Notes: generated from the sequence alone by a model not told the origin. A DNA stretch of 64,000 nucleotides from Hemicordylus capensis (GCF_027244095.1 NC_069662.1:57374001-57438000), one strand, 5' to 3'; positions 35,621-47,997 are shown, counted from the stretch's first letter. Numbers and translations are program-made.

Positions 35621-35900
35621 ATATCAGGCGGACCACATTATTCACGGGGGTTAGGTTCAGTTTTAGCCGTGGAACCTAACCAGCATTCCTTCTAACAGGG
35701 ATTCCCAGATGTTGTTGACTACAGCTCCCATAATTCCCAGCCAAAGTCCATCATAGCTGGGGATGCTGGGAGGTGTAGTCAACAACATCGGGGATTCCTT
35801 GTTAGTGGGAATGCTGGTTAGGTTCCGTGCCTAAAACTGCAAATAACGAAACTGTGAATAACAAAGCATTTTGTCAATTGGAATTTGGGGGTTATGGTCT
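35621..35900. mobile_element. Hairpin MITE (35681-35816) nested in another repeat
   Basis: The inner element CAGCATTCC...GGAATGCTG contains the widespread lizard hairpin 'cccagatgttgttgactaca'. The outer repeat has 'ttattcacgggggttaggtt' and 'gtgcctaaaactgcaaataac'. The bases on either side of the inner element (AACCTAAC and GTTAGGTT) are inverted, not direct, copies. Confidence 0.7.
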
Positions 35901-36426
35901 GAAAAAATGGCCTGAAAACCCCCCCAAACACAAGTGGGGGGGAGCTGAAAAAAAAGGCTAGTGCACCACAGTGTACCTTGGCCACCTTGGATATTATGCT
36001 CTCCCACTCTCTAGATGTCCTGTACCGCCAGGACTGCATAAAGTACAATATAGTGCAGTAATATAAGATCAAATAATTTTTCTTATTTTTATTGATTGCT
36101 TCGATTTGTTATGTTAGTTTGATCTTTGTTTGCTACCTTGGCTTCTATTTTCCTTGGGCATAATCTTGAAAGGAAAATAGGCTATAAATACAAGAACAAC
36201 AACAACATTAATAAATAACAATGATAAATGTTTGATTGTGTCCAGTGGTAGCCACCAGTAGCCACCACTGTGCAAGTGTGTGCAATGCACTCAGACCATG
36301 AATGGCTGCAGATGTCCCAGGGTCCAAAGCACTTGCTGCCGCCTCTTCCCCTAGGGTGCTAGCCTCCACCTTTGCAGCCCTGCTCCACCACCACGCCACT
36401 GGAGGAATATTAATAGTTTAATGAAA

Positions 36427-36890
36427 TACAGGAGAACCCCATTATTTGCGGGGGTTCTGTTCTGCAGGGGGCCCCGTGGATAGTGAATCTGAGAATAATA
36501 GATAATGAGGGCTAGGGGAACTGGGGGGTTCAGTTCCCGGATTGCACCAAATTGCTGAAAATCAGCCCAAAATAGGTGTTTCCCCCTCCCAAAATAACGC
36601 CCTACCATGCCCTACCCAATAAGGCCCTACCATGCTCTCCAGTAGTCCACCATTGTGAAAATCAGCCAAAAATTAGTCATTCTTGCCCCCCTTTTTTTGT
36701 TAAAGTGAGCCATACAATGGCTCCTGAAAACAAAATTGTGGCGGAAGTCACTTCCAGATTCACGGGTTTAACCCTCCACACACACCTCCCGTTTTTTCCC
36801 ACATATACCGAGGTCGGGTGCTAATTACCCAACCGCGGATAAACAAAACTGTGAGTGCTGGACCTGCAAATAACAGGGCCCTCCTGTAGA
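36427..36890. mobile_element. MITE related to 13998-14440
   Basis: The ends 'acaggagaaccccattattt' and 'aataacagggccctcctgta' form an inverted pair. Interior is AT-rich and non-coding. Confidence 0.7.
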
Positions 36891-37164
36891 TATTATGTAC
36901 AGAGAGGCAAGTGCAGACTGCTTTTTAATGCTCTTGCTACTGGCTGTTTGTTAGCCCCACCTCTACTCCAGGACTGGAATACAAGTAGCGAAAGCCCCAT
37001 TCAAAAAGCTAGCCTGGATCAAGGAATGGATTGTTTGTTTATTTATTTCATTTATATCCTGCTCTTCCTTCAAAGAGCCCAGGTTAAAAAGGTTGTACAC
37101 CTTTGGGCTATACATTGTGCATGTATAGAGGCTATTGTATAATGTGTGGCTGGTTCAAACTTTT

Positions 37165-37980
37165 CTGAAGTGTTCTGAATGTAGATTCTCTGGTAGCATA
37201 TGAGATTTTCAATGACAAACCATGAATCTACTCTCACTATATGCAGAACACCTCAAAAACTGCAAAGCCCTGTACCCCATGGGGTACCACCCAATGGGGG
37301 TGGTTGGCACCCTATGTGAACTACACCACCACTTGCTCTGGGCCACCCCAGGGCCCCCCAAGAGGGATTATAGGGCTTCTGAAACCTCTATTATTCCCTA
37401 TGGGGACAAATCTTAAAAATGCATACACTTCAAAAAACATTTAAAAATCAGCCCTTTGCCCAATTCCTTTGAAATATTTCTGGTAGCTTCCTTGCCCCCA
37501 TTGGGCACTACCACTCACCACACTGAACTCTGGGCCACCCCTCCCCTCCCTGACACGAAGTGATACATTTGCTGGAATCCCCATTATCCCTTATGGGAAA
37601 ATTTTAACGATGCGTGGATTAAAAAAATTCACAAAAAATCAGTCCTTTGCCCAATTCCTTTGAAATTTGGGTGGTAGCTTCCACCCATTGGGCACTATCA
37701 CCCCCCCCACTCATTTGGCCACAGACCCTTTTTTAATATGGGGAAAAATAATAAAGATGCATAAACTTAAAAAAATTCACACAAAAAACCAGCCCTTTGC
37801 CCAATTCCTTTGAAATTTGGGTGGTAGCTTCCACCCACTGGGCATTACCACCCCCCACTCCTTTGGCCCCAGGACCCTTTTTAAAAAATCCAAATCAATT
37901 CAGATTTGGAAAATTCAGTTACAAAATGAAATGGGGGTGTTTCAATTTGGACCCGAGTCAAAATGAAACGCACACCCCTA
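37165..37980. mobile_element. hAT-type non-autonomous element, left end missing
   Basis: The right end is 'aacgcacacccctA'. The interior repeats 'caattcctttgaaatttgg' and 'ggtggtagcttccaccca' three times (about 37460, 37650, 37800). 37175-37255 resembles the palindrome arm of the big hAT (15930-16050). Inserted into the 5S-like SINE that continues at 37981. Confidence 0.65.
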
Positions 37981-38212
37981 GAGTGAACACTGTAAGATAT
38001 TCCCCTTAGGGGATGGAGCCATTCTGCAAAGAGCACCTGCCTGCTTATATGCAGAAGGTTCCAAATTCCCTCTGTGGCATCTATAGATAGAGCTGGGAGA
38101 GATTCCTGCCTGTAGCTTTGGAGAAGCCACTGCCAGTCAGTGTAGCTAATACTGAGCTAGATGGACCAATGGCCTGACTTGGTATAAGGCAGCTTCCTAT
38201 GTTGCTTCCTAT
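37981..38212 (+). repeat. 5S-rRNA-like SINE, 3' part
   Basis: Starts with 'cactgtaagatattcccctt' and runs to the shared tail 'gagctagatggaccaatggc' and 'aaggcagcttcctatg'. The 5' part was lost at the hAT junction. Confidence 0.75.
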
Positions 38213-39600
38213 GATGAGTGCCACAGTCATCCCCTGTAAGCCCTTTGTACTTGGCATTTAGGCATACAGCCTCTAAACATGGAGGTTGCATTTAGCCAAC
38301 TATAGACCAATCCACTGCAAAGGTGTTTAATCTCTTTTTAAAGCTAGTGGGTATCGTCCAGACTTGTAACAACAAATTGCACCATGTTAAGTTTGCATTA
38401 TGTGAAGAAGTGACTCTGTTTGCTTGTCCTGAACCTACTGCCAATGATGATCCTGTTTTAGTATGTTGAAAGAGAATAATCTTTTTCTGCTACCTTCACA
38501 CCCTTGAGACTTGCATAAGCCTATGTCATACAGCCAAGTTCTTTAGAGGAACTTGCATCGACCTCCTGGTCATTTTGACTGTCTTTTCTGGTCCCTTCCT
38601 GAACGCCGATACTCTTTTGAGAGGTTAATGGCCAGCATTTCATAAGGTATCCGCAGTTTGGGCATTATCTGCCAATAGTGATGAACCTGAAAACAACCCA
38701 GAGTGAAAGGGGGAAAAACACACCCAGATGTTGCTGCCTCTTCGGTTACTCGATACCCTACCTGGGTGGGTTGTACTCTTCTCTTTCCCCCCACAACTAT
38801 TTTCCTGGGAGATGACCTTTACATGATGATACCACTGTGCCCATATGTGGCAAAGCCCACAACTCACCTTCCCAAATCCTTGTCTATTAATGGGGTGACA
38901 TCAAACCTTTCCCTGAAATGTCACGAATCGGAAGAATCTGCAGAGGGTTGTGCAAGTCCCTGTGGGTGTGTTATGGACCAAGATGTCCACAACGCATCCA
39001 TTGTTGACAACACATACTTGGGATCCACTGGTTGGCACAGGTATCATCATGACACAGAGCAAAACATTACCTTGAAAGGCAGAATCTGTTAATTAGCCAT
39101 GCAGTTCTGATGCTCTGAGCTCCTTTATTTCAATAAAGCAAGCCTCTAGCCCTCAGTGTGATGCTTTACTAGGTGCTTACAGGTTTCTTTTCTTTTCACT
39201 CAGGCTGCTCAATACCCTCAGAAGAAATCCTCAGAAGAGGCAGGATTTCCCCATCACAGCATCTCTGTTCCAAAAGTGTTGACCTAATTCTAGGGCCAAA
39301 GGAAAACTCTCTTTCTCAGTGTCCATAGAGCTATCTATCTTCAGCACCTTCAGGTCTCAACCACACTCCAGTTTCTAGTACTGTTGCCAGGTGTGAGCTA
39401 TAGCTACAAGACAGGACCCAACTGTTTCCTCTGGCATGTGCAGCATTAGAGACAGTAGCTCAGCTCCCATGCTATGGGGGTCCTCACCCACAGCTGCCAT
39501 CCCCATCTGGAGGTGAAATGTGGTACAGCCACCAAGTGCAAGTATTTACTCAATTAGAATTTCCATACCATTTTCCATTTATAAATATAAAAAATAGTTT
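38213..39600. other. No named gene; weak minus-strand exon-like frame at 38577-38695
   Basis: On the minus strand a TTTTCAG acceptor is followed by VHHYWQIMPKLRIPYEML and ends RDQKRQSK then TGA (38577-38695). I cannot identify it. The rest shows no exon or repeat. Confidence 0.25.
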
Positions 39601-39609
39601 CTGTAGTTT

Positions 39610-40210
39610 TATTATATATATATATTTGTTTGTTTAACACATTTTTAATACTGCCCCAAACCCAAGTCTCTGGGCGGTTTACAACAAAACAATAGAAACA
39701 ACAGATAAAAAGATTAAAACATTTCAACAATTAAAATTTAAAATGTTAAAACTATTAAAACCACATTTAAAACAATATCTAATTAAAAGCCTGGGTGAAC
39801 AAATGCATCTTGACTGCCCTTTTAAAAGTTGTAAGAGATGGGGAGGCTCTTATTTCAGCAGAAAGTGTGTTCCAAAGCCTCGGGGCAGCAATGGAGAAGG
39901 CCCGTCCCCGAGTAGCCACCAGATGAGCCGGTGGCAACTGCAGACGAACCTCTCCAGATGATCTCAATGGGTAGTGTGGTTCATAGCGAAGAAGGCGTTC
40001 TCTTAAATACCCAAGGCCCAAGCTGTTAAGGGCTTTAAAGGTTATAACCAAAACTTTGTGTTTTGCCCAGGAACTTACTGGCAACCAGTGTAGATCTTTT
40101 AAGAAAGGAGTGATATGGTCTCTCCGACATGACTCAGAGACCAACCTGGCTGCTGTATTCTGGACTAACTGCAGTTTCCGGACTATGTACAAAGGCAGCC
40201 TCACACAGAG
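39610..40210 (-). mobile_element. L2-type LINE, 3' coding end
   Basis: The minus strand encodes the RT C-terminal block: YIVRKLQLVQNTAARLV, HITPFLKDLHWLPV, ITFKALNSLGLGYLRE and WNTLSAEIRASPSLTTFK. It is followed by the 3' tail 'gtaaaccgcccagagacttg'. 5'-truncated. Confidence 0.9.
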
Positions 40211-40249
40211 TGCATTGCAGAAGTCAAGTCTGGAAATATTAATTTTTAG

Positions 40250-40341
40250 ATTCTTGTAATGTTTTAACCTTTTTATTTGTTGTTTTTATCGTTTTGTTGT
40301 AAACGGCCCAGAGACTTGCATTTTGGGTGGTATACAAATGT

Positions 40342-40374
<33 letters not shown>

Positions 40375-40384
40375 ATGAATGAAT
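40250..40384 (+). mobile_element. L2-type 3' tail, opposite orientation, with TAAA repeat
   Basis: 'tgttgtaaacggcccagaga' and 'ggtggtatacaaatgtg' followed by about ten ATAA units. Confidence 0.8.
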
Positions 40385-42390
40385 GAAGAAGGCATTCTCT
40401 TAAATACCCTGCATGCATGCATCACACACAGAGAGAGCAGAGTACTTCTTATAGGGATGTTTGTGCCTAAGAGCATAGTTGGGCTGATGATGAGTCTAGA
40501 AATAGATGCTAAAAATGGCTCTAAGGAAAGAGATTATAAAATTAGGGGAAGGATGGATGACCATTCAGATAGCATGGCTGACAATGGAGGTGCCTTCCTT
40601 CAATCTTGCATACTTAATGAATTGACCTGCTGTGATGATTAAATTAAGACATGTTTGCAGCACTTTAAAAATGGAGGAGGCTCATGTAGCTTTGAATAAC
40701 TTCTTAAGTATCATTTCTTTTGCCCCATGGATTCCATGTTCTTCCCAGGCCAGAGGCAATGTAGCAGTGTTGAGAAACCTATGTCTTCAGATAGCTTCCT
40801 GTTAGAGAGTCTACAGCTTTTGGTCATTTCAGCCCAATGCAAACCCATTGGCTTTTTCGAAGGCACTAAGATGCCAAATCTCACTGCTTGTTCTGTTCCT
40901 ATGTCATGAGCTCAGGTGTTGTGTTCCATGGACAAGAAGTCATGAAACAACCAAAAGAGGGGGAGGCAGGCTCTCTGCTAAAACTACATATATACATTAA
41001 TGTGATGCTCATGAGCCGTACGCATGAAAGACATCCATAAACATTTCTTAGTGTATAAGAACAGCTCAGAGAGGAACATTGGGCAGCATAGATGAGAGGA
41101 AGACAACTATCTCCAAACAACATCCCGGTGATTTTCCAGCTGGACATGACCTCAGGTATGCTTTTTTGTGTTAAGAAAAAGGAAGGAGAAGGAGAAATCT
41201 CAAATGCTTCTGGGATGAACTTCATTACTGATGCGTTTCTACAAGGTCTTTCTCAAAGGCTCTTGTTCCAACATCTCAGTGGTCAGATGAGGCTCCTTGT
41301 AGTTAAACTCTATGGAACAGCAGGTGTCTTTTCTTAGCCTTTTCTGATCAATGAGATATATTGAAATAAGAGCACTTGATAGACCTTGCCAAAACATGTC
41401 AGGCCAGTAATGAAGCTCATCACAGAGGCATTTGAATTTTTCCCTCCTTTTTCATTTGGCTTGGTGCATCTCCCTTTCCTTTTCCGGTCTGTTAAGAAAA
41501 GTCTAAGCTTCCCTAAATATTTAACCTCTTTCCCACTCCAGCAGCTTCTTATTCTAGGTATTCACCTGTTATAAACAGCCAGTTCTGTAGGAACTGCACC
41601 GTGGCTCTTTTTCCCAGTTTGACAAACCTGTAGGGAAAGAAAACTGCTGCTGTCTGAACTGCTGCTAAGCCTGCAATCAACTTAAGAAACTGCCCTCTTG
41701 AGTTATGATACTCGGGGAACAAGAAGACGATTATTTTGAAGGGGCGGTGAGCATGCATATTGAGAAAATTCTTGCTTGTTTCCATCCCAGCATCTCTGGC
41801 TAAAGAATCTCTGACTGTAAGTCTAGGAAAGGCCATGAACAAATAAGGATAGACTGTAGTAGGTTAGTGGGACCATTAGTTTTACAGGTCTCCCATGTTT
41901 AACAGTTGTTGTTTGCATGCGCCTTGAGAACCTAAAACATAAGGAATCCATAGAAAAATTGTGTTGAAAAAGACAGTTCCAACCATATTGTAAGACCCCT
42001 GCTTATAATATCAGAGATCGGTGTGATTTGAAATTATATTATCCAGTGACTGCTACTACCAATCTTACCCCCCGAAAAGGTAAAATGATCTTCAGATCTG
42101 GGCATGTGCTGAAGTTGAACACAAACAAAGATTGGTTAAATACCATGGCTTCTTCCCAAGAAACTCTGGGAGGTATAACTGGCAAAAATATGGGTTTCAT
42201 CTGAGTTTAAAAGATGGTTTTGTGACTCCATCCTGAAGCAACGTATCTCTGTGTTATAAAACAGAATTACCCACGGCAGTGAATCCCCCTTTAAGCTGAA
42301 ACTGAGAGGGTTTCCAGAACTGTAACCCAAAGGTTCAACCAAAGTAAGGAGATTATCTTACTATCCTAACTTACCTCAACCAAACCGAAA
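40385..42390. other. No gene recognised
   Basis: Open frames at 40899-41225 and 41549-41842 (minus) match nothing I know. Part may belong to the LTR-retroelement fossil downstream. Confidence 0.4.
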
Positions 42391-44535
42391 ATTAACTTCT
42401 GGTTAGTCCCTTTGGCTTGTTGTACCCAGCAGAAAGGAGATCAGTCAATCTGAAGGATAAACTTTCTTCCCCAAAGATATGGTCATAACTTCTCCAGGGC
42501 CCAAACAATGACCAAGCATTCCTTCTTGAATGTAACCAAGTTCACCTCTCTGCGAAAGAGCTTCCTCCTTAGGTATGCTATGGAATGGAGCTCCTGGTTT
42601 GCACCTCACTGCATCAAAACAGCCCCTACTCCTCTCTGAAGCATCAGTATTCAAAACAAAGGGTTGTTTGACATCCGGGGCCTGTATAACGGAATACGTT
42701 GTTATCTTAGCCTGTAGGGTCTCTAAGACTTGTTGACATGCTTCAATCCAAACTACCTTGACTGGTATCTGCTTTGGTACAGATCAGTGAGGGTGGCGGC
42801 AGCAGGAACATGACAAAACTGCTCAATACAGCATCAATAATATCCTGCTAACCCACAAAAGGATTGGACTTGTTTTGTAGTAGTAGGAGGAGCCCATTCA
42901 TAATAGCTTCAGTTTTAGTTTCCTTCTTGAAACTAGGGTTGATATTACCACCACCGGCACAATGTCCCGAGTATATAACCTCCTTTCAGTTCACCTGACA
43001 CTTGAAGGCCTTGATGGTTAGACCTGCACTTTGAATGTGTTGTAAAACTTTCTGTGCATGCTCAAGTTGTCGTGAATTCTGCTGCCTTTGTCAAGAATCT
43101 TTTGATTGTTCCTTAACCAAACACTCATGAAGCTCATTCACACAATCAAAAACTGGGTACTATCTGGGTTTGGGAGCTGTATGTGCTCCCAATTTTTGGT
43201 TGTGTGGAAACAAGATAAGAGGAAAAGCTGGGTAGAAGTGATTGTGTGGAAGCAAGGTAGGAGGAAAGGTACCCAGATTTTTTCCCCTTCTTGCTTCCAC
43301 ATAACCAAAAATTAGGAGCACACACAGATCCCAAACCTTGGTGGGATTAACAGTTTTTGGTTGTGTGAATGACCTCATAGTCAGCTGTTTCCCTGTCCAT
43401 CAGTTTTCCCCCCTGTGGATCCTTCTTTGCCTGATTCAGCTCTTGCAAGACTTTCTGAAGATGCATCTTTCTCCCCTAAAGTTGTGACTGCAGTTCTTCA
43501 CCTTCTTTTACAGCACTGCTATGGTCCTTTCTTTTTTGTCTTGTAGGAGTTTTTCAGTCTCAAGTTCCTTGTCAATTTTTAGTCTTCCAAGTTTCAGTAC
43601 AAGTCAAGGGGTCTTCATTGGCAGAGTGCAGCTGCTTTTGTTGCTGAGCTGAAGACTCCAGTTGTCTTTTTAAAGTGACTGCACCACTTTTTTTTTTTTG
43701 CTAGAATCCAATTCTTTCCTTAATTTCACAGCAACAGCTTTTCTTTTCTTTTATCTTATTCCCTTTTCTTTTGGGTGGTTTGATACAAGGTTTGACCTCT
43801 GGGCTTAGCTTCCAGGAATCATCTCTGTTAAATCCACCAGATCATTCTGCAGCAAAACAGAAGCTCTGGTTTTGACTTGTACGCCTACAATCCACATTCC
43901 AACTCATCTTTTTTAGGAAATTTGGGCCCTAGTCGTTGGCAGACTAATTCTAGGGGATTCAAAAGGTTCCACCCAAACTGACTGTCCAGGAAGAAGTTGG
44001 TTTTCATTTCGCCAGTCCTGGTGGACCACTGTAATGCCCGAACCCAGATCTCTCTGAGCTTCCAACTCCCTTCCATTGATATAAATTACCTCTCGATGTT
44101 GGGGAGAGATCCAGCTAGGCCCTTCTGTGGCCACAGACTGTTTAGGAGGATTCTCCTCCCCTTTCACTGAGTCTGTCACTTGTAGTATTTCTACCACTCT
44201 GATAGCCATGGCTTCTCAATCTCAAGGGGTATGAAAAGAACTTTGGGAGTCAGTCTACACTGTTCTGGTTCAAATCCAGAGGGAGGGGCACTTTTTTGCC
44301 TGAGACTGGGGGGTTGGTCTGCCGCTGCTACAATGAATCTGGGCATCTCCGTGGTGTCTGCTGCTGCTGCCAGCTCTGCCATCTCTTTTCTTGTCAATTC
44401 CACATGTACTGATGGTACAATCCATTGTACTTTGTTGGGGTTTGAAGGTGTCCCGGGGGGACGTTGGGGACAATCCCTTTTCAAATCCCCCGCCTTTCCT
44501 CAGGAGAAACAGATAAAACATGGGATGGTTTGCCT
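42390..44535 (-). mobile_element. LTR retroelement fossil (gag/pol remnant, Ty3/Gypsy- or ERV-like)
   Basis: Minus-strand remnant in the order gag nucleocapsid (a zinc-knuckle-like patch near 44480), a protease-like patch near 44040, and a reverse transcriptase/RNase H junction near 42640 (NTDAS motif). It is broken in many places, lacks recognised LTRs, and is interrupted by palindromic MITE 43131-43376. It looks old. Family assignment is tentative. Confidence 0.55.
43131..43376. mobile_element. Palindromic MITE, family B copy 2
   Basis: Same ends and inner phrases ('ctcattcacacaatcaaaaa', 'tgtgtggaagcaaggtag') as 33366-33653, but more diverged and slightly shorter. It is inside the LTR-retroelement fossil, so it inserted later. 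Confidence 0.85.
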
Positions 44536-44715
44536 GGAGGCTTTACACACAGGGCTTCTACCCTGAATCTCCTTCAGAAGAGAGTGTGTGCGTTCACACA
44601 CCAGCCAAACCTACCCCGAAGTCCCTTCGAGATGCTTGGACCCACTCCACACACAAGTCGGGCTTTGTCTTGCAAATTCTAGCTTATCTCAAGGTATTTC
44701 CGGGTTTTTAAAATG
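44530..44715 (+). repeat. Dispersed repeat, family A (copy 3)
   Basis: Shares 'acacagggctt', 'gttcacacaccagccaaacc' and 'ccccgaagtcccttcgag' with copies at 11.2, 27.3 and 56.3 kb. Confidence 0.6.
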
Positions 44716-46310
44716 CTGGTTTTAGCTACTTTTTCTGAAAACAAATTGGGAGAGGCATTGACATAGAATCATTAGCATGATCAGAGGGATACTCTCTACA
44801 AATGCAGATGTAGCTCTTTACTAATCTCTCCCCTACCCACTCATTGGCCAAAAGGAAAACACGGATGTCTGCCATGTGAACTTGCATCAAAAGCAAACTT
44901 GAGAGCAGAGGGGAGGGGCTGCTTCCCTCAATGCCGCTAGTGTACTCCGAAGTGGCTTCGCTCAACATTTACCCCTCATCATGAAGGATGGAGCAGATAA
45001 CTCCCTGGTAGAGCATTAGGAGTAGTTTTGTGATCTGCCCTGCCTTTGTGAGTTTGCTCAGGTTACTGGGAATAGTGGTTCCCAAATAGTGGTTTGTATC
45101 CCCTCTGAAAAGATTTCTGGCTTCCCACCATTCTTTCCTGTCACAAGGAGATTTTGTCTGCCAGGACTGCAGCCTCGGCGGTTATTCAAGGTTCCTGGTC
45201 CAATACCATGTGTTTGTGGGAAGTATATCAAGGAACCACTCCAAGCCTATGAGATGCAGAACCATCTCTATTTGGCCTTTAGCACCATCCACCCATAAAA
45301 ACAGCTGTGTGTCCAAATGGTTAGCCACTTGTGCATATCTTCTCCTCTTTTCTTAAGAGAGTGGAAAGCCCTTCTGCTGTGTTCAGGCGTGAGAGCATTG
45401 TGTTGTTTGACCTCTTTGTACTTACAGAAGCCATCCACACAACCAGGCAGGTGGGGGAGCGGGTGGGTGGAGGGAAGACTGCACAGAGCTTACCTCCCCC
45501 ACCCCCAGGGATGATCCATCTATTGTTGCTAGGAATGCAAACCATGCTCCCAGATGATCCTCTGCTGCGCTAGGCAGTGCTGGAGTCCTAGCCTCCGGGA
45601 ATCCCACAATGCACCACGCACCAAGAGCAGTGCATCAGGGGATTCCCCCAGGAGATGGGCACTCTAGGTGCGGCCAGACAGGAAGCAGCCCAAGCTTGCA
45701 GACAAACAGCAAACCCATGTTAAGGGAGTGCTCGCTCCCTTAACCCTGGCTAAAAGCCAGGCTGCAAAGCCGGGTTAGGTGGTGCTATCGAAAGTAGTCT
45801 GGTTGACTACAGTTGTGTTAGTGACAGCCAGGAGGCTCACAAAACCGCTGCCAGTCTGTGTAGACAATGCTGAGCTAGATGGACAAATGGTCTAACTCAG
45901 TAGAAGGCAGCTTCCTATGTCCCTAAAGCCAGCCAATTCATGAGTGTTTCTTAAATGCTCTGGTCGGGATCAACCATATGTGGTGAATTCGGGGTGAGTT
46001 CCTAACCTTTCACCTTTTATTTCACTTAAATCCTGCCACCACCTTCCTGTTTCCCTAAAGTTTAGGAGGAACTTTACCCAAATGTATATCAGGGAACCTG
46101 TTACCACCAATCTCCCCCTGTCCTCCTGGGACAAGATTCAGCCAGGTTCTCTTTCATTTGATAGTATGAACAACTATAACTGAATATCCTTGTCAAGTAG
46201 CAGGCCCATGGGTAGGGTAAATTCCCCTTTCAGAATATATCTGCCACCAGGAAGCCATATAGACTGGCAAAGTTATCTATATTATTAATTCTCCAAGACA
46301 GGCCATGCGT
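44716..46310. other. Non-coding; SINE tail at 45835-45930
   Basis: 45835-45930 has the shared SINE tail ('gccagtctgtgtagacaat', 'gagctagatggacaaatgg', 'aaggcagcttcctatg'). No exon seen. Confidence 0.5.
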
Positions 46311-46319
46311 GGCAGAAAG

Positions 46320-46555
46320 GAGGTGAGCGAGAGAGATGTGTGTGTGTGTGTGGGGAGAGAGCGAGAAAGTTGTGGGGCAGGAGAGAGCGAGTGAGAGAGT
46401 TGTTTGTTGGGGAGAGTGAGAGAGAGAATTGTGGGGAGAGAGAGAGGGAGAGAGTTTGGGGGAGAGAGCGAGTGAGAGAGTTGTGGGGGGGAGAGCGAGT
46501 GAGAGAGTTGTGGGGGGGGGGAGAGCGAGTGAGAGAGTTGTGGGGGGATGCCACA
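46320..46555. repeat. GA/GT-rich minisatellite
   Basis: Imperfect repeats of about 25-35 bp built from 'gagagcgagtgagagagttgtgggg'-type phrases, upstream of the GH-like gene. Confidence 0.9.
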
Positions 46556-47302
46556 GATGCTCTGTGCAGGATCAGCTAGTTTTATTACTAAAACAGGAAG
46601 AAGGGACTAACAAAGGTTTGAGCATAGAAAGGGAATAAATTATAATGAAAATAGGATGATAAAAACACTATCTCCCCTGTGATTACTAGATACTTGATAA
46701 CATAACCAACTGTTCCTCAGATTCCAACTGAGCAGGATCTCTACAGTAAGGAATTTCCCCCCCGTCAGTACCTGATACACTACTGGATTTGGATTCACCC
46801 ACTAAGGCTGTGGACTGTTGCACTTGGTTGCACCCCAAAATTCTGAAAGATATTAATCCCCTTCATGGCACAACAATACACAGTGGGTATAGCCACCTGA
46901 ACAGCTACCAGAAAGCAGTTCAGGTTCAGTAAATCTGCAAAGAAGCTGAGTCTTTGCAAAGCATGCTTGCAAGGTATTACTTTTGGACTATCTCAGGTTT
47001 AGTAACATTTCATTTCACTAATGCACAAAAGAAATGAGGTCTTGTCGGGACTGGTTGCAAGATCTAAAACCTGAGCTATTCAACAGTTCCGATTAAGTAA
47101 CATTCATTATTAATTTGAAAAGATGCTGAAAACTTTAAAGGTCTGATCTAGCTGCTCAACTACAGCAAACATGCCAATGTGCAAAGGCCTATTTTGCAGA
47201 ACTTTGTTTTCACCTATTGTTTAAGTGTTGCTTTGCTTTCTTTGATTAGCTTAGCTTGCAGCCTGATCTCACCAGTTTAGCCCTCTTCGCTTTCCTTTGC
47301 AG
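46556..47302 (+). promoter_or_regulatory. Presumed 5' region and exon 1/intron 1 of GH-like gene
   Basis: In GH genes exon 1 holds only about 10 coding bases and cannot be recognised by ORF. I found no ATG followed by a donor in the required phase here, and no convincing TATA box. AT-rich patches such as 'acattcattattaatttg' (47099) could be Pit-1-like, but this is speculative. Confidence 0.25.
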
Positions 47303-47466
47303 GATCTTCGCCCTCTCTGTTCGCTATTGCTGTGGTTGTCCTGGCCCTGCAATGGCCTCAGGAAACAGTGGCCTTCCCCAGAATTCCCTTCCGCACCCTG
47401 ATTACCAGACTATTACAAAGGCTCGATGGTCTTCACACATTTGCAACAGATACCTTGAGGGAGTAT
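47303..47466 (+). CDS. Growth-hormone-like gene, exon 2 (signal peptide and helix 1)
   Basis: The acceptor CTTTGCAG and donor TAT/GTGAGT bound 164 nt. A hydrophobic signal sequence (LFAIAVVVLALQW) ends ETVA before the mature start FPRIPFRTLI, comparable with the AFP...P start of tetrapod GH. Helix 1 follows (RLLQRLDGLHTFATDTLREY), and LH..A.DT..E matches the GH pattern LH.LA.DTY.EF. The intron phases (1 before, 0 after) are those of GH. The four exons seen here predict a mature protein of about 188 residues, close to the usual 190-191. The hormone would be secreted and bind a class I cytokine receptor. Overall similarity to the squamate GH I remember is only around 40%, so this may be a paralogue rather than canonical GH1; I therefore give no symbol. 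Confidence 0.88.
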
Positions 47467-47555
47467 GTGAGTACTGGGCTATTGTTCAGGATTGCCAACC
47501 ATTTGTGTCAATTCTTGGAAATCACACAAAGACTTGGAAACTCCCCCTGACCAGT

Positions 47556-47915
47556 GTTTCCTCTAACAGAGATTCTAAGATGTTGTTGACTACAACTCCC
47601 ATAATGAGCCAGCGTGGTGTAGTGGTTCGAGTGCTGGACTAGGACCAGGGAGACCCGAGTTCAAACCCCCATTCAGCCATGAAACTAGCTGGGTGACTAT
47701 GGGCCAGTCACTTCTCTCTCAGCCTAACCTACTTCACAGGGTGGTTGTGAGGAGAAATTCAAGTATGTAGTACACCGCTCTGGGCTCCTTGGAGAAAGAG
47801 CGGGATATAAATGTAAATAATAAATAAATAATCCCCAAGCCAAAGCCATTGCAGCTGGGGATTCTGGGAATTGTAGTCAACATCTGGGAATCCCTGTTAG
47901 AGAGAACAATGGCTT
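47556..47915. mobile_element. Hairpin MITE interrupted by a Sauria SINE
   Basis: Left part 47560-47603 ('gatgttgttgactacaact') and right part 47830-47912 ('gggaattgtagtcaacatct', 'cctgttagagagaac') are the two arms of the common lizard hairpin element. Confidence 0.8.
47604..47831 (+). repeat. Sauria-type tRNA-derived SINE
   Basis: The head 'gagccagcgtggtgtagtgg' carries the A box and 'gagttcaaacccccattcag' the B box. The body has 'agcctaacctacttcacagg', and the 3' part 'ccgctctgggctccttggag' ends in TAAATAA repeats, the Bov-B-like tail of this squamate family. ATAAT on both sides is a likely target duplication. Confidence 0.92.
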
Positions 47916-47997
47916 CACACCCATACCACAGTAGGATTCTATTGTCTAAGCCTGTACTAATCAATACTTTGTCCAGACTGACACCTGGGTCCTAGTG

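Noticed and set aside
46977-46995. ATG...AAG/GTATTAC as GH exon 1
   Set aside because: It gives 11 coding bases, phase 2, whereas exon 2 needs phase 1.
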